A stretch of DNA of 56,731 nucleotides from CBDFKQ01 sp965248855 (GCA_965248855.1 CBDFKQ010000020.1:1-56731); one strand, 5' to 3'. Counted from the stretch's first letter, positions 25,865 to 34,807 are shown. A program made the numbers and translations. The notes: generated by a model not told the origin, from the sequence alone.

Positions 25865-27325
25865 ATGGATAAAGCGAAAAGAACCGGAATTATAATTCTA
25901 CCTGATCCTAAAAGAGTTTTGTTCAGACCTTTTAAACCGGGTAATGAGCAGCGGACAGTAAAAATTTTAGCCCGAATAAATATCCTTACCGAAGAGGATG
26001 TTCAAGCTGAAATGAAACAAGTACTTTCGGAATTTGGTACAAGGCATCAAAAGGCAGAATCTTTTTTTATGAAAAGGTTTGAAGATGTTAAATCTTTTTT
26101 GCTTACAGATCAGGAAATCAGTAAAGAGAGAAAATTATTAATTGGTGCTTATTTTACACAGGAATATTCACTAGAGCATTCTGCACTCTTTAATCCGTCA
26201 ATGATATGGCACCCCGATCAAAATAACCTACAAGTTGATACCCGAAGATTTATTATAAGTTTGAGAGCCACCGGTGAAGGCCATATTTCATCTATAACTT
26301 TTAGGTCGGGCATAGTTGATGGCAATAATAATATTACTCTCGATAAGCACTCAAAATTTGTTACCCATCCTGATGCATATCCAAATACAAATTACGAAAA
26401 GGCCCTTTTTAAAATAAAATTAAGCGAACTTCATGTTTTAAATGAATTTTCCAATCATGTTTTATCTGAGTTGGGTGATAATTTTACACTTGCCGAAATC
26501 TCAGAAAAAACTCAGGAACTGCACCGTATTTATACAGAATCTCACTTGGGTGAATACGAAAATACTTCCAATGCCATAATAGAACTGGCACAATCTAATT
26601 ATGAAGTTCAGTTTTCCGAAGAAACACATTTATCTGAAAGGGTAATTTTTCCTTTTGCTCCCAATGAGTTAAATGGTATTGAAGATGCCCGGTTTGTACA
26701 ATTTCATGAAGATGATGATTCGATTACCTTTTACGCCACTTACACAGCCTATAATGGCAGGGTAACTTTCCCGCAGTTGCTTGAAACAAAAGATTTCCTG
26801 AATTTTAAAATTAACACTCTCAATGGTGCGGAGGTTCATAATAAAGGAATGGCTTTATTTCCAAGAAAAATAAATGGTCAATATGTAATGCTTTCCCGGC
26901 AGGATGGAGAAAATATTTATATTATGTATTCGAGCAATATAAATTTTTGGCGTGAAAAAAAAATGTTATTGAAACCTACTTATCCTTGGGAATACGTTCA
27001 ATTAGGTAATTGCGGATCTCCGATTGAAACAGAAGCAGGCTGGTTGGTATTAAGCCATGGTGTCGGACCGATGCGTAAATATGCCATCGGTGCTTTTTTA
27101 TTAGATATAAATGACCCGTCACATATTATTGGCCGATTAAAAGAGCCGCTTTTAACTCCTGATGAAAATGAAAGAGAAGGATATGTGCCAAATGTAGTGT
27201 ATAGTTGTGGCGGCGTATTAAATAATCGCGAATTGATTATTCCATATGCCATGTCTGATTATTCAAGCAGTTTCGCTACAATTAATTTAGATGATTTATT
27301 GAATGAAATGCTTAAAAATCATTGA
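25865..27325 (+). CDS. Glycoside hydrolase family 130 protein (mannosyl phosphorylase-like)
   Basis: The 486-residue protein has a five-bladed propeller typical of GH130. Visible are RFIISLRATGEGHISSI, the acidic motif GIEDARFVQF with the likely catalytic Asp, AEVHNKGMALFPRKI-like VHNKGMALFP, the GNCGSPIETEAGWLVLSHG motif and VPNVVYSCGG. GH130 enzymes are mostly inverting phosphorylases that cleave beta-mannosides to mannose 1-phosphate; some are hydrolases. The N-terminal ~120 residues are an extension in which RVLFRPFKPGN is noticeable. It directly follows the GT4/toroid gene, so it is probably co-transcribed and acts on the same glycan. Confidence 0.85.
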   Translation: MDKAKRTGIIILPDPKRVLFRPFKPGNEQRTVKILARINILTEEDVQAEMKQVLSEFGTRHQKAESFFMKRFEDVKSFLLTDQEISKERKLLIGAYFTQEYSLEHSALFNPSMIWHPDQNNLQVDTRRFIISLRATGEGHISSITFRSGIVDGNNNITLDKHSKFVTHPDAYPNTNYEKALFKIKLSELHVLNEFSNHVLSELGDNFTLAEISEKTQELHRIYTESHLGEYENTSNAIIELAQSNYEVQFSEETHLSERVIFPFAPNELNGIEDARFVQFHEDDDSITFYATYTAYNGRVTFPQLLETKDFLNFKINTLNGAEVHNKGMALFPRKINGQYVMLSRQDGENIYIMYSSNINFWREKKMLLKPTYPWEYVQLGNCGSPIETEAGWLVLSHGVGPMRKYAIGAFLLDINDPSHIIGRLKEPLLTPDENEREGYVPNVVYSCGGVLNNRELIIPYAMSDYSSSFATINLDDLLNEMLKNH

Positions 27326-27662
27326 AATCAATTAAGAAGCGTATTTCAAGATTTATTTACCCTCTGTTTGCACTTCAGAAATTATAAGAGTTCGAAAAAC
27401 TTTTATAGTCTTCACTATAAAAATCAGTTTTTTAAATCTATCTTTTTTTGCACATTGTTTTTTCATAAGTTTATCAATTTAATAGTCAAATTATTTGATG
27501 CTTTGAAAGTATATTTGCAGTGTCAATCATATCTTTTATAGGATATCGTTTGAATATAAATTTAGGAAATTCTTAATTATTTTAAAAAACACAAGATTGA
27601 CTTGAAATAATTAAGGAGATTTAATCTTTTGTCTCTCGTCTTTAATCTCTCATCTAACCACC
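27326..27662. other. 337-bp intergenic region before mraY with a small hairpin
   Basis: I see no gene here. TTTTATAG (27401-27408) and CTATAAAA (27415-27422) form an 8-bp inverted repeat with a short T-run after it, possibly the end of the GH130 transcript. The rest is AT-rich and probably carries the mraY promoter. Confidence 0.4.
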
Positions 27663-28909
27663 ATGCTTTACTATCTTTTTAATTATTTAGAAAACCGTTT
27701 CGATTTTTTTGGAGCAGGTGTTTTTCGATATATTTCTTTTCGTGCAGGTGCTGCAATTGGCCTTTCGCTCATCATTGCAACTGTTTATGGATATAAAATA
27801 ATATATTATTTGCGTTTAAACAAGTTGGAGAAAGTGTGCGTGATCTGGGCTTAGCGGGTCAAATGCAAAAAAAAGGTACGCCAACTATGGGAGGGATTAT
27901 AATTATTGCTTCCCTTTTAATCCCCGTAATTCTATTTGCTAAGTTTAATGTATATATAGTTTTATTAATTATAACAACTTTATGGACAGGCGCCATTGGT
28001 TTTTTGGATGATTATATTAAAATATTTAAGAAAAATAAAGAAGGTTTACACGGTAAATTTAAAGTAGTCGGTCAGGTAGGTTTAGGTTTAATAGTGGGTT
28101 TGACTTTATCTTTTAACAGAGATGTAGTTATACGTGAATATGGAACTGAAAGCTCGAACATGAGCCATATACAACAACACCATAATACTTTTAACCAACC
28201 TGAAAACAATGATTATATAGAAATAAAATCAACCAGAACAACCATTCCTTTTTTTAAAAATAATGAATTCGATTACGATAATCTTATTCCATTTTTACCT
28301 GAAAGCATGACATGGATTGCGTATACCCTGGTTGCTATTTTTATTATTACAGCAGTATCTAACGGAGCAAATATTACCGATGGCATTGATGGCTTGGCGG
28401 CTGGTAGTTCTGCAATAATAGTAATGGCATTGGGTATTCTCGCATATGTTTCGGGAAATACAATTTTTGCAGAATATTTAAATATTATGTACATCCCCAA
28501 TTCGGGTGAAATAGTAATATTTTGTGCAGCATTCGTTGGCGCTTGTGTAGGATTTCTGTGGTATAATTCTTTTCCTGCCCAAGTTTTTATGGGAGACACA
28601 GGTAGTTTATCTTTAGGTGGAATTATTGCGGTTATTGCTTTATCAATTCGAAAGGAGTTTTTAATCCCTATTATTTGCGGTGTTTTTTTAATTGAATTGG
28701 TTTCTGTTATTCTGCAAGTTTATTATTTTAAATACCAGAAAAAGAAATACGGATTAGAATATGCACAACAAAATCGATTATTTTTAATGTCTCCACTTCA
28801 TCACCATTATCAGAAAAAAGGCTACCATGAAGCCAAAATCGTGATGCGGTTTTGGATCATTGGAATTTTACTTGCAGTAGCAAGTTTAGCTACCTTGAAA
28901 TTGAGGTAG
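27663..28909 (+). CDS. mraY: Phospho-N-acetylmuramoyl-pentapeptide transferase, split by a -1 frameshift
   Basis: MraY makes lipid I from UDP-MurNAc-pentapeptide and undecaprenyl phosphate in the inner membrane. The first segment (MLYYLFNYL, from 27663) stops at TAG 27852-27854. The rest of the protein continues in the -1 frame to 28909. Both parts match the family without a gap: read through the shift, the junction is QVGESVRDLGLAGQMQKKGTPTMGG. The full product would be 415 residues, normal for this phylum, with the usual insertion around residues 150-200. The shift falls on T TTA AAC (27815-27821) in the right phase for -1 slippage. Either this is programmed frameshifting or one T has been lost from the sequence or gene. 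Loss of mraY should be lethal. Confidence 0.88.
27815..27821 (+). promoter_or_regulatory. Candidate -1 frameshift slippery heptamer in mraY
   Basis: T TTA AAC is in the zero frame exactly as an X XXY YYZ slip site. After slippage the next codon is CAA at 27821, which enters the correct MraY frame. AGTTGG just after it (27823-27828) can pair with CCAACT at 27881-27886. A simple one-base deletion from TTT AAA CAA would create the same sequence, so this remains a candidate. Confidence 0.45.
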
Positions 28910-28933
28910 ATTTAAATTTTTATTTGTAAAATG

Positions 28934-28969
28934 AATTATGAGTTTATTAATATTGATAAACTCATAATT
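28934..28969 (+). repeat. Palindromic module-A-like repeat after mraY
   Basis: AATTATGAGTTTAT (28934-28947) and its exact reverse complement (28956-28969) flank the loop TAATATTG. Content and layout resemble the repeat at 12853. It could end the mraY transcript. The rest of 28910-29145 is AT-rich without a recognisable gene. Confidence 0.6.
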
Positions 28970-29145
28970 TAATAAATATTATTTTAAAAGGATATTATCA
29001 TTTCTCTCCATGCATATATTAATAGTCTTTATTTATTGAATAGTTTTAATATTTTTCAATTGAGTATTTTATTTTAAGAAATCCGGCTACTAATTTATTT
29101 ATCAAATAATGTCTAATTTTGTTTCAGATCAGTCCGATATTAAAT

Positions 29146-29298
29146 ATGACAGCTTTTGCTTTTAAAAATGAAGATCTCCCTCATTACACTATTGATGAAT
29201 GGAAAATGTGGGATGGAAAATGGGAATTAATAAAAGGGATTTTTTCCGGTTATAATTTTAAGATTTCTCAATATTCATTTCTAATTACCCAATACTAA
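29146..29298 (+). pseudogene. Uma2-family (DUF820) N-terminal remnant
   Basis: The 50-codon frame starts MTAFAFKNEDLPHYTIDEWK and runs MWDGKWELIKGIF, matching the N-terminus of Uma2 putative endonucleases (a YT.EDY...WEGRWELIDG pattern). After GIF the similarity ends and the frame closes at 29298, three bases before murD. The nuclease core is missing, so this is a truncated relic inserted between mraY and murD. Some reading of the short peptide could still occur. A second Uma2 gene, also damaged, is at 42.8-43.4 kb. Confidence 0.65.
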
Positions 29299-29301
29299 AT
29301 A

Positions 29302-30648
29302 ATGGATTTGATTGTAATTTTAGGAGGTGGTGAAAGTGGCGTTGGAGCTGCTTTATTAGCGAAAGAAAAAGGTTTTAATGTATTTCTTTCTGATAAAAGC
29401 TTACTTAATGAAAAATATAAAAATGAATTAATCAGGCACAAAATAGATTTTGAAGAAGGTAAACATTCCGAAGATAAAATATTAAGTGCAATAGAAGTAA
29501 TTAAAAGCCCGGGAATACCCGAAAAGGCAGAAATTATAAAAAAGATAAAAGAAAAAAATATTTCTGTGATTTCTGAAATCGAATTTGCTTTCAGGTACAC
29601 GAAGGCAAAAATTATTGGTGTAACGGGCAGTAACGGAAAAACCACCACTTCACTTTTAATTTATCATATTCTAAAAAAATCAGGAATTAATGTCGGTTTG
29701 GCAGGAAATATTGGAGATAGTTTTGCTAAACAAGTATTATTACAACAATTTGATTGGTATGTGTTGGAAATAAGCAGTTTTCAATTAGATGATTGTTATA
29801 AATTTAATCCGCATATCGCTATCATTACCAATATAACCCCGGATCATTTGGATAGGTATGAGTATAAATTTGAAAATTATACAGATTCCAAATTTCGAAT
29901 TATTCAAAACCAAACAGAAAAGGATTATTTTATTTTTTTTGAGGATAATGAACCGGTAGCTTCAGAAATAAATAAAAGAAATATTAAAGCAAATAAAATC
30001 CCTGTTTCCTTAAAAAATAATAATGCTTCGGGTTTTGCATCTGAGTTTGAAATTATTTCCTATTACAAAAATCAAAAGATAGAGATTGATTTAGATTTGT
30101 TACCTATAAAAGGTCCGCATAATGCTTTAAATACTTTATTTGCCATTTTAACATCACAGATTATTGGTTTAACTGAAAGCCGGATTAAAAATAGTTTAAA
30201 AGACTTTAAAGGTCCACCACATCGATTGGAGAAGATTGGCGTTGTAAATCAAATTACTTTTATAAATGATTCCAAGGCAACCAATGTCGATTCTGTTTTT
30301 TATGCCTTAGATAGTTTCAAATCCCCTATAATATTAATTATTGGAGGTGTGGATAAAGGCAATGACTATTCTCAAATTGAAGAATTGGTTAAGAAAAAAG
30401 TGAAGGCGATAATTTGTTTGGGAAAAGAAAATGATAAACTAATTTCTTTTTTTGAAAATAAAGTTAAAATTATTAAAGAGACACAAGATATAAATGAAAC
30501 GGTAATGTGGGGTTTGAAATTGGGAAGTGTCGGAGATGTTGTACTTTTGTCTCCGGCGTGCGCAAGTTTTGATTTATTTAAGAATTATGAAGATCGAGGA
30601 AATCAATTTAAATCAGCAGTGAATCAAGCCGCTATTCTTAATAGATGA
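29302..30648 (+). CDS. murD: UDP-N-acetylmuramoylalanine-D-glutamate ligase
   Basis: MurD adds D-glutamate to UDP-MurNAc-L-alanine in the cytoplasm. The 448-residue protein has the N-terminal UDP-binding domain (LGGGESGVGAALLAKEKG), the ATP loop GVTGSNGKTTTS, NITPDHLDRYE, and the C-terminal NDSKATNVDSV motif. The ATG at 29302 lies just after the stop of the Uma2 relic. Its stop overlaps the ftsW start in ATGA, so the two are translationally coupled. mraY precedes it, but with a 392-bp gap that breaks the usual tight dcw order. Confidence 0.95.
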   Translation: MDLIVILGGGESGVGAALLAKEKGFNVFLSDKSLLNEKYKNELIRHKIDFEEGKHSEDKILSAIEVIKSPGIPEKAEIIKKIKEKNISVISEIEFAFRYTKAKIIGVTGSNGKTTTSLLIYHILKKSGINVGLAGNIGDSFAKQVLLQQFDWYVLEISSFQLDDCYKFNPHIAIITNITPDHLDRYEYKFENYTDSKFRIIQNQTEKDYFIFFEDNEPVASEINKRNIKANKIPVSLKNNNASGFASEFEIISYYKNQKIEIDLDLLPIKGPHNALNTLFAILTSQIIGLTESRIKNSLKDFKGPPHRLEKIGVVNQITFINDSKATNVDSVFYALDSFKSPIILIIGGVDKGNDYSQIEELVKKKVKAIICLGKENDKLISFFENKVKIIKETQDINETVMWGLKLGSVGDVVLLSPACASFDLFKNYEDRGNQFKSAVNQAAILNR

Positions 30649-31778
30649 AAATCTGGTTAAAAAATAATCTAAAAGGTGATCCGGTAATTTGGTTCATTGT
30701 TTTAATGCTTTCTGTAATAAGCATACTGGTAGTATATAGTGCAACAGGTACGCTTGCCTTTAAAAAAATGGGTGGGGATACAGAAGCCTATTTATTTAAA
30801 CATGGTGCATTAATGATACTTTCATTAATTGTTATGTATGGTGCTCATTTAATTGATTACAGGCATTATGCCCGACTAGCACGATTGGGTTTGATTATTT
30901 CTGTTCCATTATTAATATTTACATTTTTTTTTGGTACAAAATTAAATGAAGCAGGCCGATGGATTACCATTCCTTTAATCCACCAATCATTTCAACCTTC
31001 CGATTTGGCAAAATTAGCTTTGATTTCAAGCTTGGCCAGTATGCTAGCCAAACGCCAACAAAATATAGATGATGTTAAAAATGCATTGCTTCCCATACTT
31101 ATTTGGGTTGGTATTATATGCGGCTTAATAGTGTTGGCAAACTTTTCAACCGGGTTTTTATTATTAATTACTTGTATACTCGTTATGTTTATTGGCCGAG
31201 TGCCTGTTAAATATTTTGGAATATTAGGTTTGGTGGGCACACTTGCGATAATGGCAGCATTGTTTGCAGGGCAAAGAGGTAATACTTTTAAAAGCCGGAT
31301 TAATAAATATGTAGAAACGGTAACCAACCCAAGGTCAAACAAGGTTCCGTTTCAAGCTCAACAAGGATATATTGCTATTGCAACAGGTGGAGTATTAGGT
31401 AAAGGTTGGGGACATAGCGAACAACGAAATTTTCTTCCTCATCCTTATTCCGATTTTGTTTTTGCAATTATAATTGAAGAATATGGCTTATTAGGAGGCG
31501 CATTTGTTGTATTTCTATATCTTGCTCTATTATATAGAGGCATGCTTGCAGTTTCGCGAACGGACCGGGCATTTGGAGGATTATTGTCTGCAGGTTTAAG
31601 TTTTAGTTTAGTAATTCAGGCATTTATAAATATGGGTGTAGCAGTAGGTTTATTGCCAATTACAGGTCAACCTTTACCATTATTAAGTATGGGTGGAACA
31701 TCATTATTATTTACAGGCTTAGCTATCGGAATTATAATTAGTGTAAGTCGTGGTGAATTGAAAGAAAAACCGATTTAA
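30645..31778 (+). CDS. ftsW: Lipid II polymerase of the SEDS family, cell division protein FtsW
   Basis: The 377-residue polytopic membrane protein shows SEDS motifs: an early TM region ending SATGTLAFK, QPSDLAKLALI, the ATGGVLGKGWGHSEQRNFLPHPYSDFVFA loop (a key functional segment), and the closing GQPLPLLSMGGTSLL. FtsW polymerises septal glycan together with a class B PBP. It overlaps murD by four bases. In a complete dcw cluster murG and murC would follow, but here there is a 290-bp gap and then pfkA. RodA is the alternative identity; the murD neighbour favours FtsW. Confidence 0.92.
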   Translation: MKIWLKNNLKGDPVIWFIVLMLSVISILVVYSATGTLAFKKMGGDTEAYLFKHGALMILSLIVMYGAHLIDYRHYARLARLGLIISVPLLIFTFFFGTKLNEAGRWITIPLIHQSFQPSDLAKLALISSLASMLAKRQQNIDDVKNALLPILIWVGIICGLIVLANFSTGFLLLITCILVMFIGRVPVKYFGILGLVGTLAIMAALFAGQRGNTFKSRINKYVETVTNPRSNKVPFQAQQGYIAIATGGVLGKGWGHSEQRNFLPHPYSDFVFAIIIEEYGLLGGAFVVFLYLALLYRGMLAVSRTDRAFGGLLSAGLSFSLVIQAFINMGVAVGLLPITGQPLPLLSMGGTSLLFTGLAIGIIISVSRGELKEKPI

Positions 31779-31845
31779 TAACTAACGTTGAATATTTATT
31801 TTCAATAGGTATTTAATTCAATATGTTATTTTTTTTCATTTAATT

Positions 31846-31877
31846 TTATGAATATATAGATATCGATAAAATGATAT
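31846..31877 (+). repeat. Repeat module A copy between ftsW and pfkA
   Basis: It starts TTATGAATATATAGATATCG, continues ATAAAATGATA, and agrees with the module seen at 22772 and 46439 except at the last part. No module B follows. The surrounding 31779-32068 gap is AT-rich and otherwise empty. Confidence 0.55.
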
Positions 31878-32068
31878 TTAAAAATTTTTTTTAGACTTAA
31901 AAAAATTCAGTTTTTTATAATATTTAATTTTATTTTTTTCTCAAATATTTATTGAAATTAAATATTTTTAAATATTGTGTGCCATCTTAGTTTAAAAAGT
32001 ATTTATTTTACGCCTTCCAATTTTTAGCAAATCTTTTATTGTTTTTTTTAATTACATTCAAATAAATT

Positions 32069-33037
32069 ATGAAACGTATAGCTGTATTTACATCAGGGGG
32101 TGATGCTCCGGGAATGAACGCATGTGTGAGGGCAGTTGTAAGAGGTGCATTGTATTATGGTGTAGAAGTTTTCGGAATTCGCAGGGGATACGACGGAATG
32201 ATTAAGGGAGATATTTTTCAAATGTATCGATACTCTGTAAGTAATATTATTCAAAAGGGAGGTACAATTCTTAAATCTGCGCGAAGTAAAGAATTTATGA
32301 CTCCCGAAGGAAGAAAAAGAGGTTATGAGCAATTAAAAAAAAATGGCATTGAAGGTTTAGTGGCCATTGGAGGTAATGGTACTTTCACAGGCGCCAGATT
32401 ATTTCAAGAAGAATTTGGCATACCAACAGTTGGCGCACCTGGTACTATTGATAACGATTTATATGGAACTGATTATACAATTGGGTATGATACTGCTGTA
32501 AATACTGCTTTAGATGCAATAGATAAAATTCGCGATACTGCAGACTCTCATGACAGAATTTTTTTTATTGAAGTAATGGGTCGCGATTCCGGTTATATTG
32601 CTATTCAATCCGGTATTGCAGGAGGTGCTGAATTAGTAATGGTGCCTGAAACATTTACTCCGGTTGAAGAAGTTATTTCAACGTTAAAAGATGGATGGAG
32701 CATTTCAAAAACCTCTTCAATTATTATTGTAGCTGAAGGAGAAATGGAAGGCAATGTTGATTCCATTGCATCTCAGGTTAAAGCTACTTTTCCTCAAGCG
32801 GATATAAGAGTTACAAAACTGGGTCATGTTCAACGTGGAGGTGCACCTACAGCCTATGATAGAATTTTGGCCAGCAGATTAGGACTTGGTGCTTTAGAAG
32901 GTTTAATTAACGGACAGAAAAATGTAATGGCGGGAATTATTAACAATGAACTTGTTTTTACTCCGTTTATCGAAACTATTCGATCAGGGAAACCAATTAG
33001 TGAAGATTTAATAAGAATGGTAAGTATTTTAAGTTGA
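32069..33037 (+). CDS. pfkA: 6-phosphofructokinase
   Basis: PfkA phosphorylates fructose 6-phosphate in glycolysis. The 322 residues fit the bacterial ATP-dependent form. Motifs are FTSGGDAPGMNACVRAVVR, PGTIDNDLYGTDYTIGYDTA with the catalytic Asp128, FIEVMGRDSGYIA, and GHVQRGGAPTAYDR. One departure is notable: the nucleotide/Mg loop reads GGNGTF, with Asn103 where GGDGS/T carries Asp. Gly104 still points to ATP rather than pyrophosphate. The region upstream has a copy of repeat module A. A LemA-like gene follows by 20 bp. Confidence 0.92.
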   Translation: MKRIAVFTSGGDAPGMNACVRAVVRGALYYGVEVFGIRRGYDGMIKGDIFQMYRYSVSNIIQKGGTILKSARSKEFMTPEGRKRGYEQLKKNGIEGLVAIGGNGTFTGARLFQEEFGIPTVGAPGTIDNDLYGTDYTIGYDTAVNTALDAIDKIRDTADSHDRIFFIEVMGRDSGYIAIQSGIAGGAELVMVPETFTPVEEVISTLKDGWSISKTSSIIIVAEGEMEGNVDSIASQVKATFPQADIRVTKLGHVQRGGAPTAYDRILASRLGLGALEGLINGQKNVMAGIINNELVFTPFIETIRSGKPISEDLIRMVSILS

Positions 33038-33057
33038 AAGATTTTTAAATAAGTATT

Positions 33058-33513
33058 ATGGGTTTTATTCCAATTGTATTGGTATTTGTTTTAGCAATTA
33101 TGCTTTGGGCAATTTTAAATTACAATAGCTTTGTAAGTAAAAAATCTGCTGCGATTACTTTATCCGAATCGCTTAAACAACTTAACGACGAACGAAGCAA
33201 TAAATTAAATGAAATAAAAAACTTATTAGATATATTTAGTATCAATCCCCCTTTAATTTTAAATCAAAATAGATTTAAAAATGAACCGGGGATTGATGAT
33301 TTAGAATTTGAAAAAGTAAAAACTGACCTTAAAAACGAAGATCAAAAAGGATTTGAAAAGTATGATGCCCTATTAACTGAATTAGAAGTTAATAATGAAA
33401 CTTATTATAAAACGGAAAGAAAATACCTTGCCGCAGTTTTAGATTATAACAAACAAGTTAAAGAACGCCCGTCAAGTTGGGTTGCAGATGTTTTTGGGTT
33501 TAAAGCGATATAA
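33058..33513 (+). CDS. LemA-like membrane-anchored protein
   Basis: The 151-residue protein has an N-terminal transmembrane helix (residues 1-25) and a helical, probably coiled-coil body. Its C-terminus LDYNKQVKERPSSWVADVFGFKAI resembles the end of LemA proteins (here the true LemA at 34808 has VQDYNTSARSFPASIFAGIFGF). It is therefore a probable divergent member of the same fold. It is on the plus strand, 20 bp after pfkA, and converges on the TPM/LemA cluster, which supports a shared origin or function. Precise role unknown. Confidence 0.6.
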   Translation: MGFIPIVLVFVLAIMLWAILNYNSFVSKKSAAITLSESLKQLNDERSNKLNEIKNLLDIFSINPPLILNQNRFKNEPGIDDLEFEKVKTDLKNEDQKGFEKYDALLTELEVNNETYYKTERKYLAAVLDYNKQVKERPSSWVADVFGFKAI

Positions 33514-33531
33514 TATTGTAAAAACCTTTTT

Positions 33532-34299
33532 TTACCAACTTCCTCCTGCACCACCACCACCAAAGTCGCCACCACCAAAATTAAATCCTCCACCACCTCC
33601 ACCACCACCAAAGTTTGAACCTCCTGATGAACCTCCACCATTGAAAAGTAAAAAAGGAATAGCACTCATAATTCCACCACCTCTACCACCACGCCTTCTA
33701 AACAATCTAAAAACAAATAATAAACCAATAAGTATAATTGGAATTAAAAGACCCATGCTCATACCTCCTTCACCTTGTTGTGCATTTTGATTAGGATCTG
33801 CTTTGTATTCACCTGCAGCGGCTTGTATTAAAGCTGTAGTGGTTTCATCAAGAGCTTCATAATATTTTTTTGCTTTAAGGTTAGGCACTAAATGCCTTTG
33901 TTCAATTATTTTTACAGTGGCGTCAGGTAATGCTCCTTCCATTCCATAACCGGTAGCTGTAAAATATTTATGGTCATCAACCGCAATCAATAAAAGAGCT
34001 CCATTATTTTTACCTTGCTGACCTATTTTCCAATATTTACCTGTTTGAGTGGTATATTCAGCAATATCGTACTGACCAACTGAATGAACTAATATGATTG
34101 TTAATTGTGTAGATGTAGAATCATAATAAGCTTTTAACTTACTTTCAAGCGCCTGCTTATCTGATGGATTTAAAACACCGGCAAAGTCGTTTATAAAACG
34201 CGCCGGGTTTGGTATTGGAGGTAAATCTTTTTGTTCTTGTGCAAAAAGATTTAAGCTCGCAATAAAAAATATAATCAGAAAAAATATTTTCTTAATCAC
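33532..34299 (-). CDS. TPM-domain protein (YgcG-like) with glycine-rich tail
   Basis: The 255-residue protein has a signal peptide (residues 1-20, cleaved after LFAQ). It has a TPM domain with FINDFAGVLNPSDKQALESKL, NNGALLLIAVDDHKYF and GYGMEGALPDA. A single transmembrane helix lies around residues 180-198, and the tail is very glycine-rich, ending in tryptophan. This layout is typical of YgcG proteins. TPM domains in plants have phosphatase activity and a role in photosystem II repair; bacterial roles are unclear but the genes travel with lemA. A proline-rich open frame on the other strand is only the shadow of the glycine tail. Confidence 0.88.
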   Translation of the reverse strand: MIKKIFFLIIFFIASLNLFAQEQKDLPPIPNPARFINDFAGVLNPSDKQALESKLKAYYDSTSTQLTIILVHSVGQYDIAEYTTQTGKYWKIGQQGKNNGALLLIAVDDHKYFTATGYGMEGALPDATVKIIEQRHLVPNLKAKKYYEALDETTTALIQAAAGEYKADPNQNAQQGEGGMSMGLLIPIILIGLLFVFRLFRRRGGRGGGIMSAIPFLLFNGGGSSGGSNFGGGGGGGGFNFGGGDFGGGGAGGSW

Positions 34300-34335
34300 G
34301 CATTTAAAATTTAAAATGGAATAAGTTTTAATAAT

Positions 34336-34803
34336 TTAATTTTTGCCAAAGGAGATATCATCATTTATTTCATTAATATCTCCGTTTTGATAAGGAAAGT
34401 GTTTTTTTAGTTGTTCCCCTGCCAAGTTTATTCCTTCTGATAATCCTTCAATGAACCTATTGTCTTTAAAATGATTGATACAATGATTTTTTATCTCATG
34501 CCAAAAATCTTCTCCCACTATTTCATGGATTCCCACATCCCCTAATATGGCAAATTTATGATTATCTAAAGCAAGGTAAAAAAGAACACTGTTTCGAAGT
34601 TTAGTTTCATGTAAATTAAGCTTTAAAAAAACTTCTTTAGCCCTTTTTAAAACATCATCATTTTCGCAATGTGTTTCAACATGCACTTTTATTTCGCCTG
34701 AAGTATTTTTTTCTGCCTGGCGAATTGCATTTATTATATGTGCCTGTTCTGCCTGACTAAAAATTATTTCAGATATAGGTTTTTCCTGCTTTCCGATATC
34801 CAT
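34336..34803 (-). CDS. TPM-domain protein, soluble form
   Basis: I place the start at the ATG of MDIGKQEKPIS (34803), four bases after the lemA stop codon. A longer open frame reaching 34890 would run 83 bp back into lemA and adds an unlikely N-terminus. The 155-residue protein has a TPM-like core: EKNTSGEIKVHVETHC, NSVLFYLALDNHKFAILGDVGIHEIVG, and FIEGLSEGINLAGEQLKKHFPY. There is no signal peptide or membrane helix. It is the middle gene of a lemA-TPM-TPM operon on the minus strand. Confidence 0.82.
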   Translation of the reverse strand: MDIGKQEKPISEIIFSQAEQAHIINAIRQAEKNTSGEIKVHVETHCENDDVLKRAKEVFLKLNLHETKLRNSVLFYLALDNHKFAILGDVGIHEIVGEDFWHEIKNHCINHFKDNRFIEGLSEGINLAGEQLKKHFPYQNGDINEINDDISFGKN

Positions 34804-34807
34804 AATT

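Noticed and set aside
33482..33790. Proline-rich open frame on the plus strand
   Set aside because: It is the complementary shadow of the glycine-rich tail of the TPM protein at 33532-34299.
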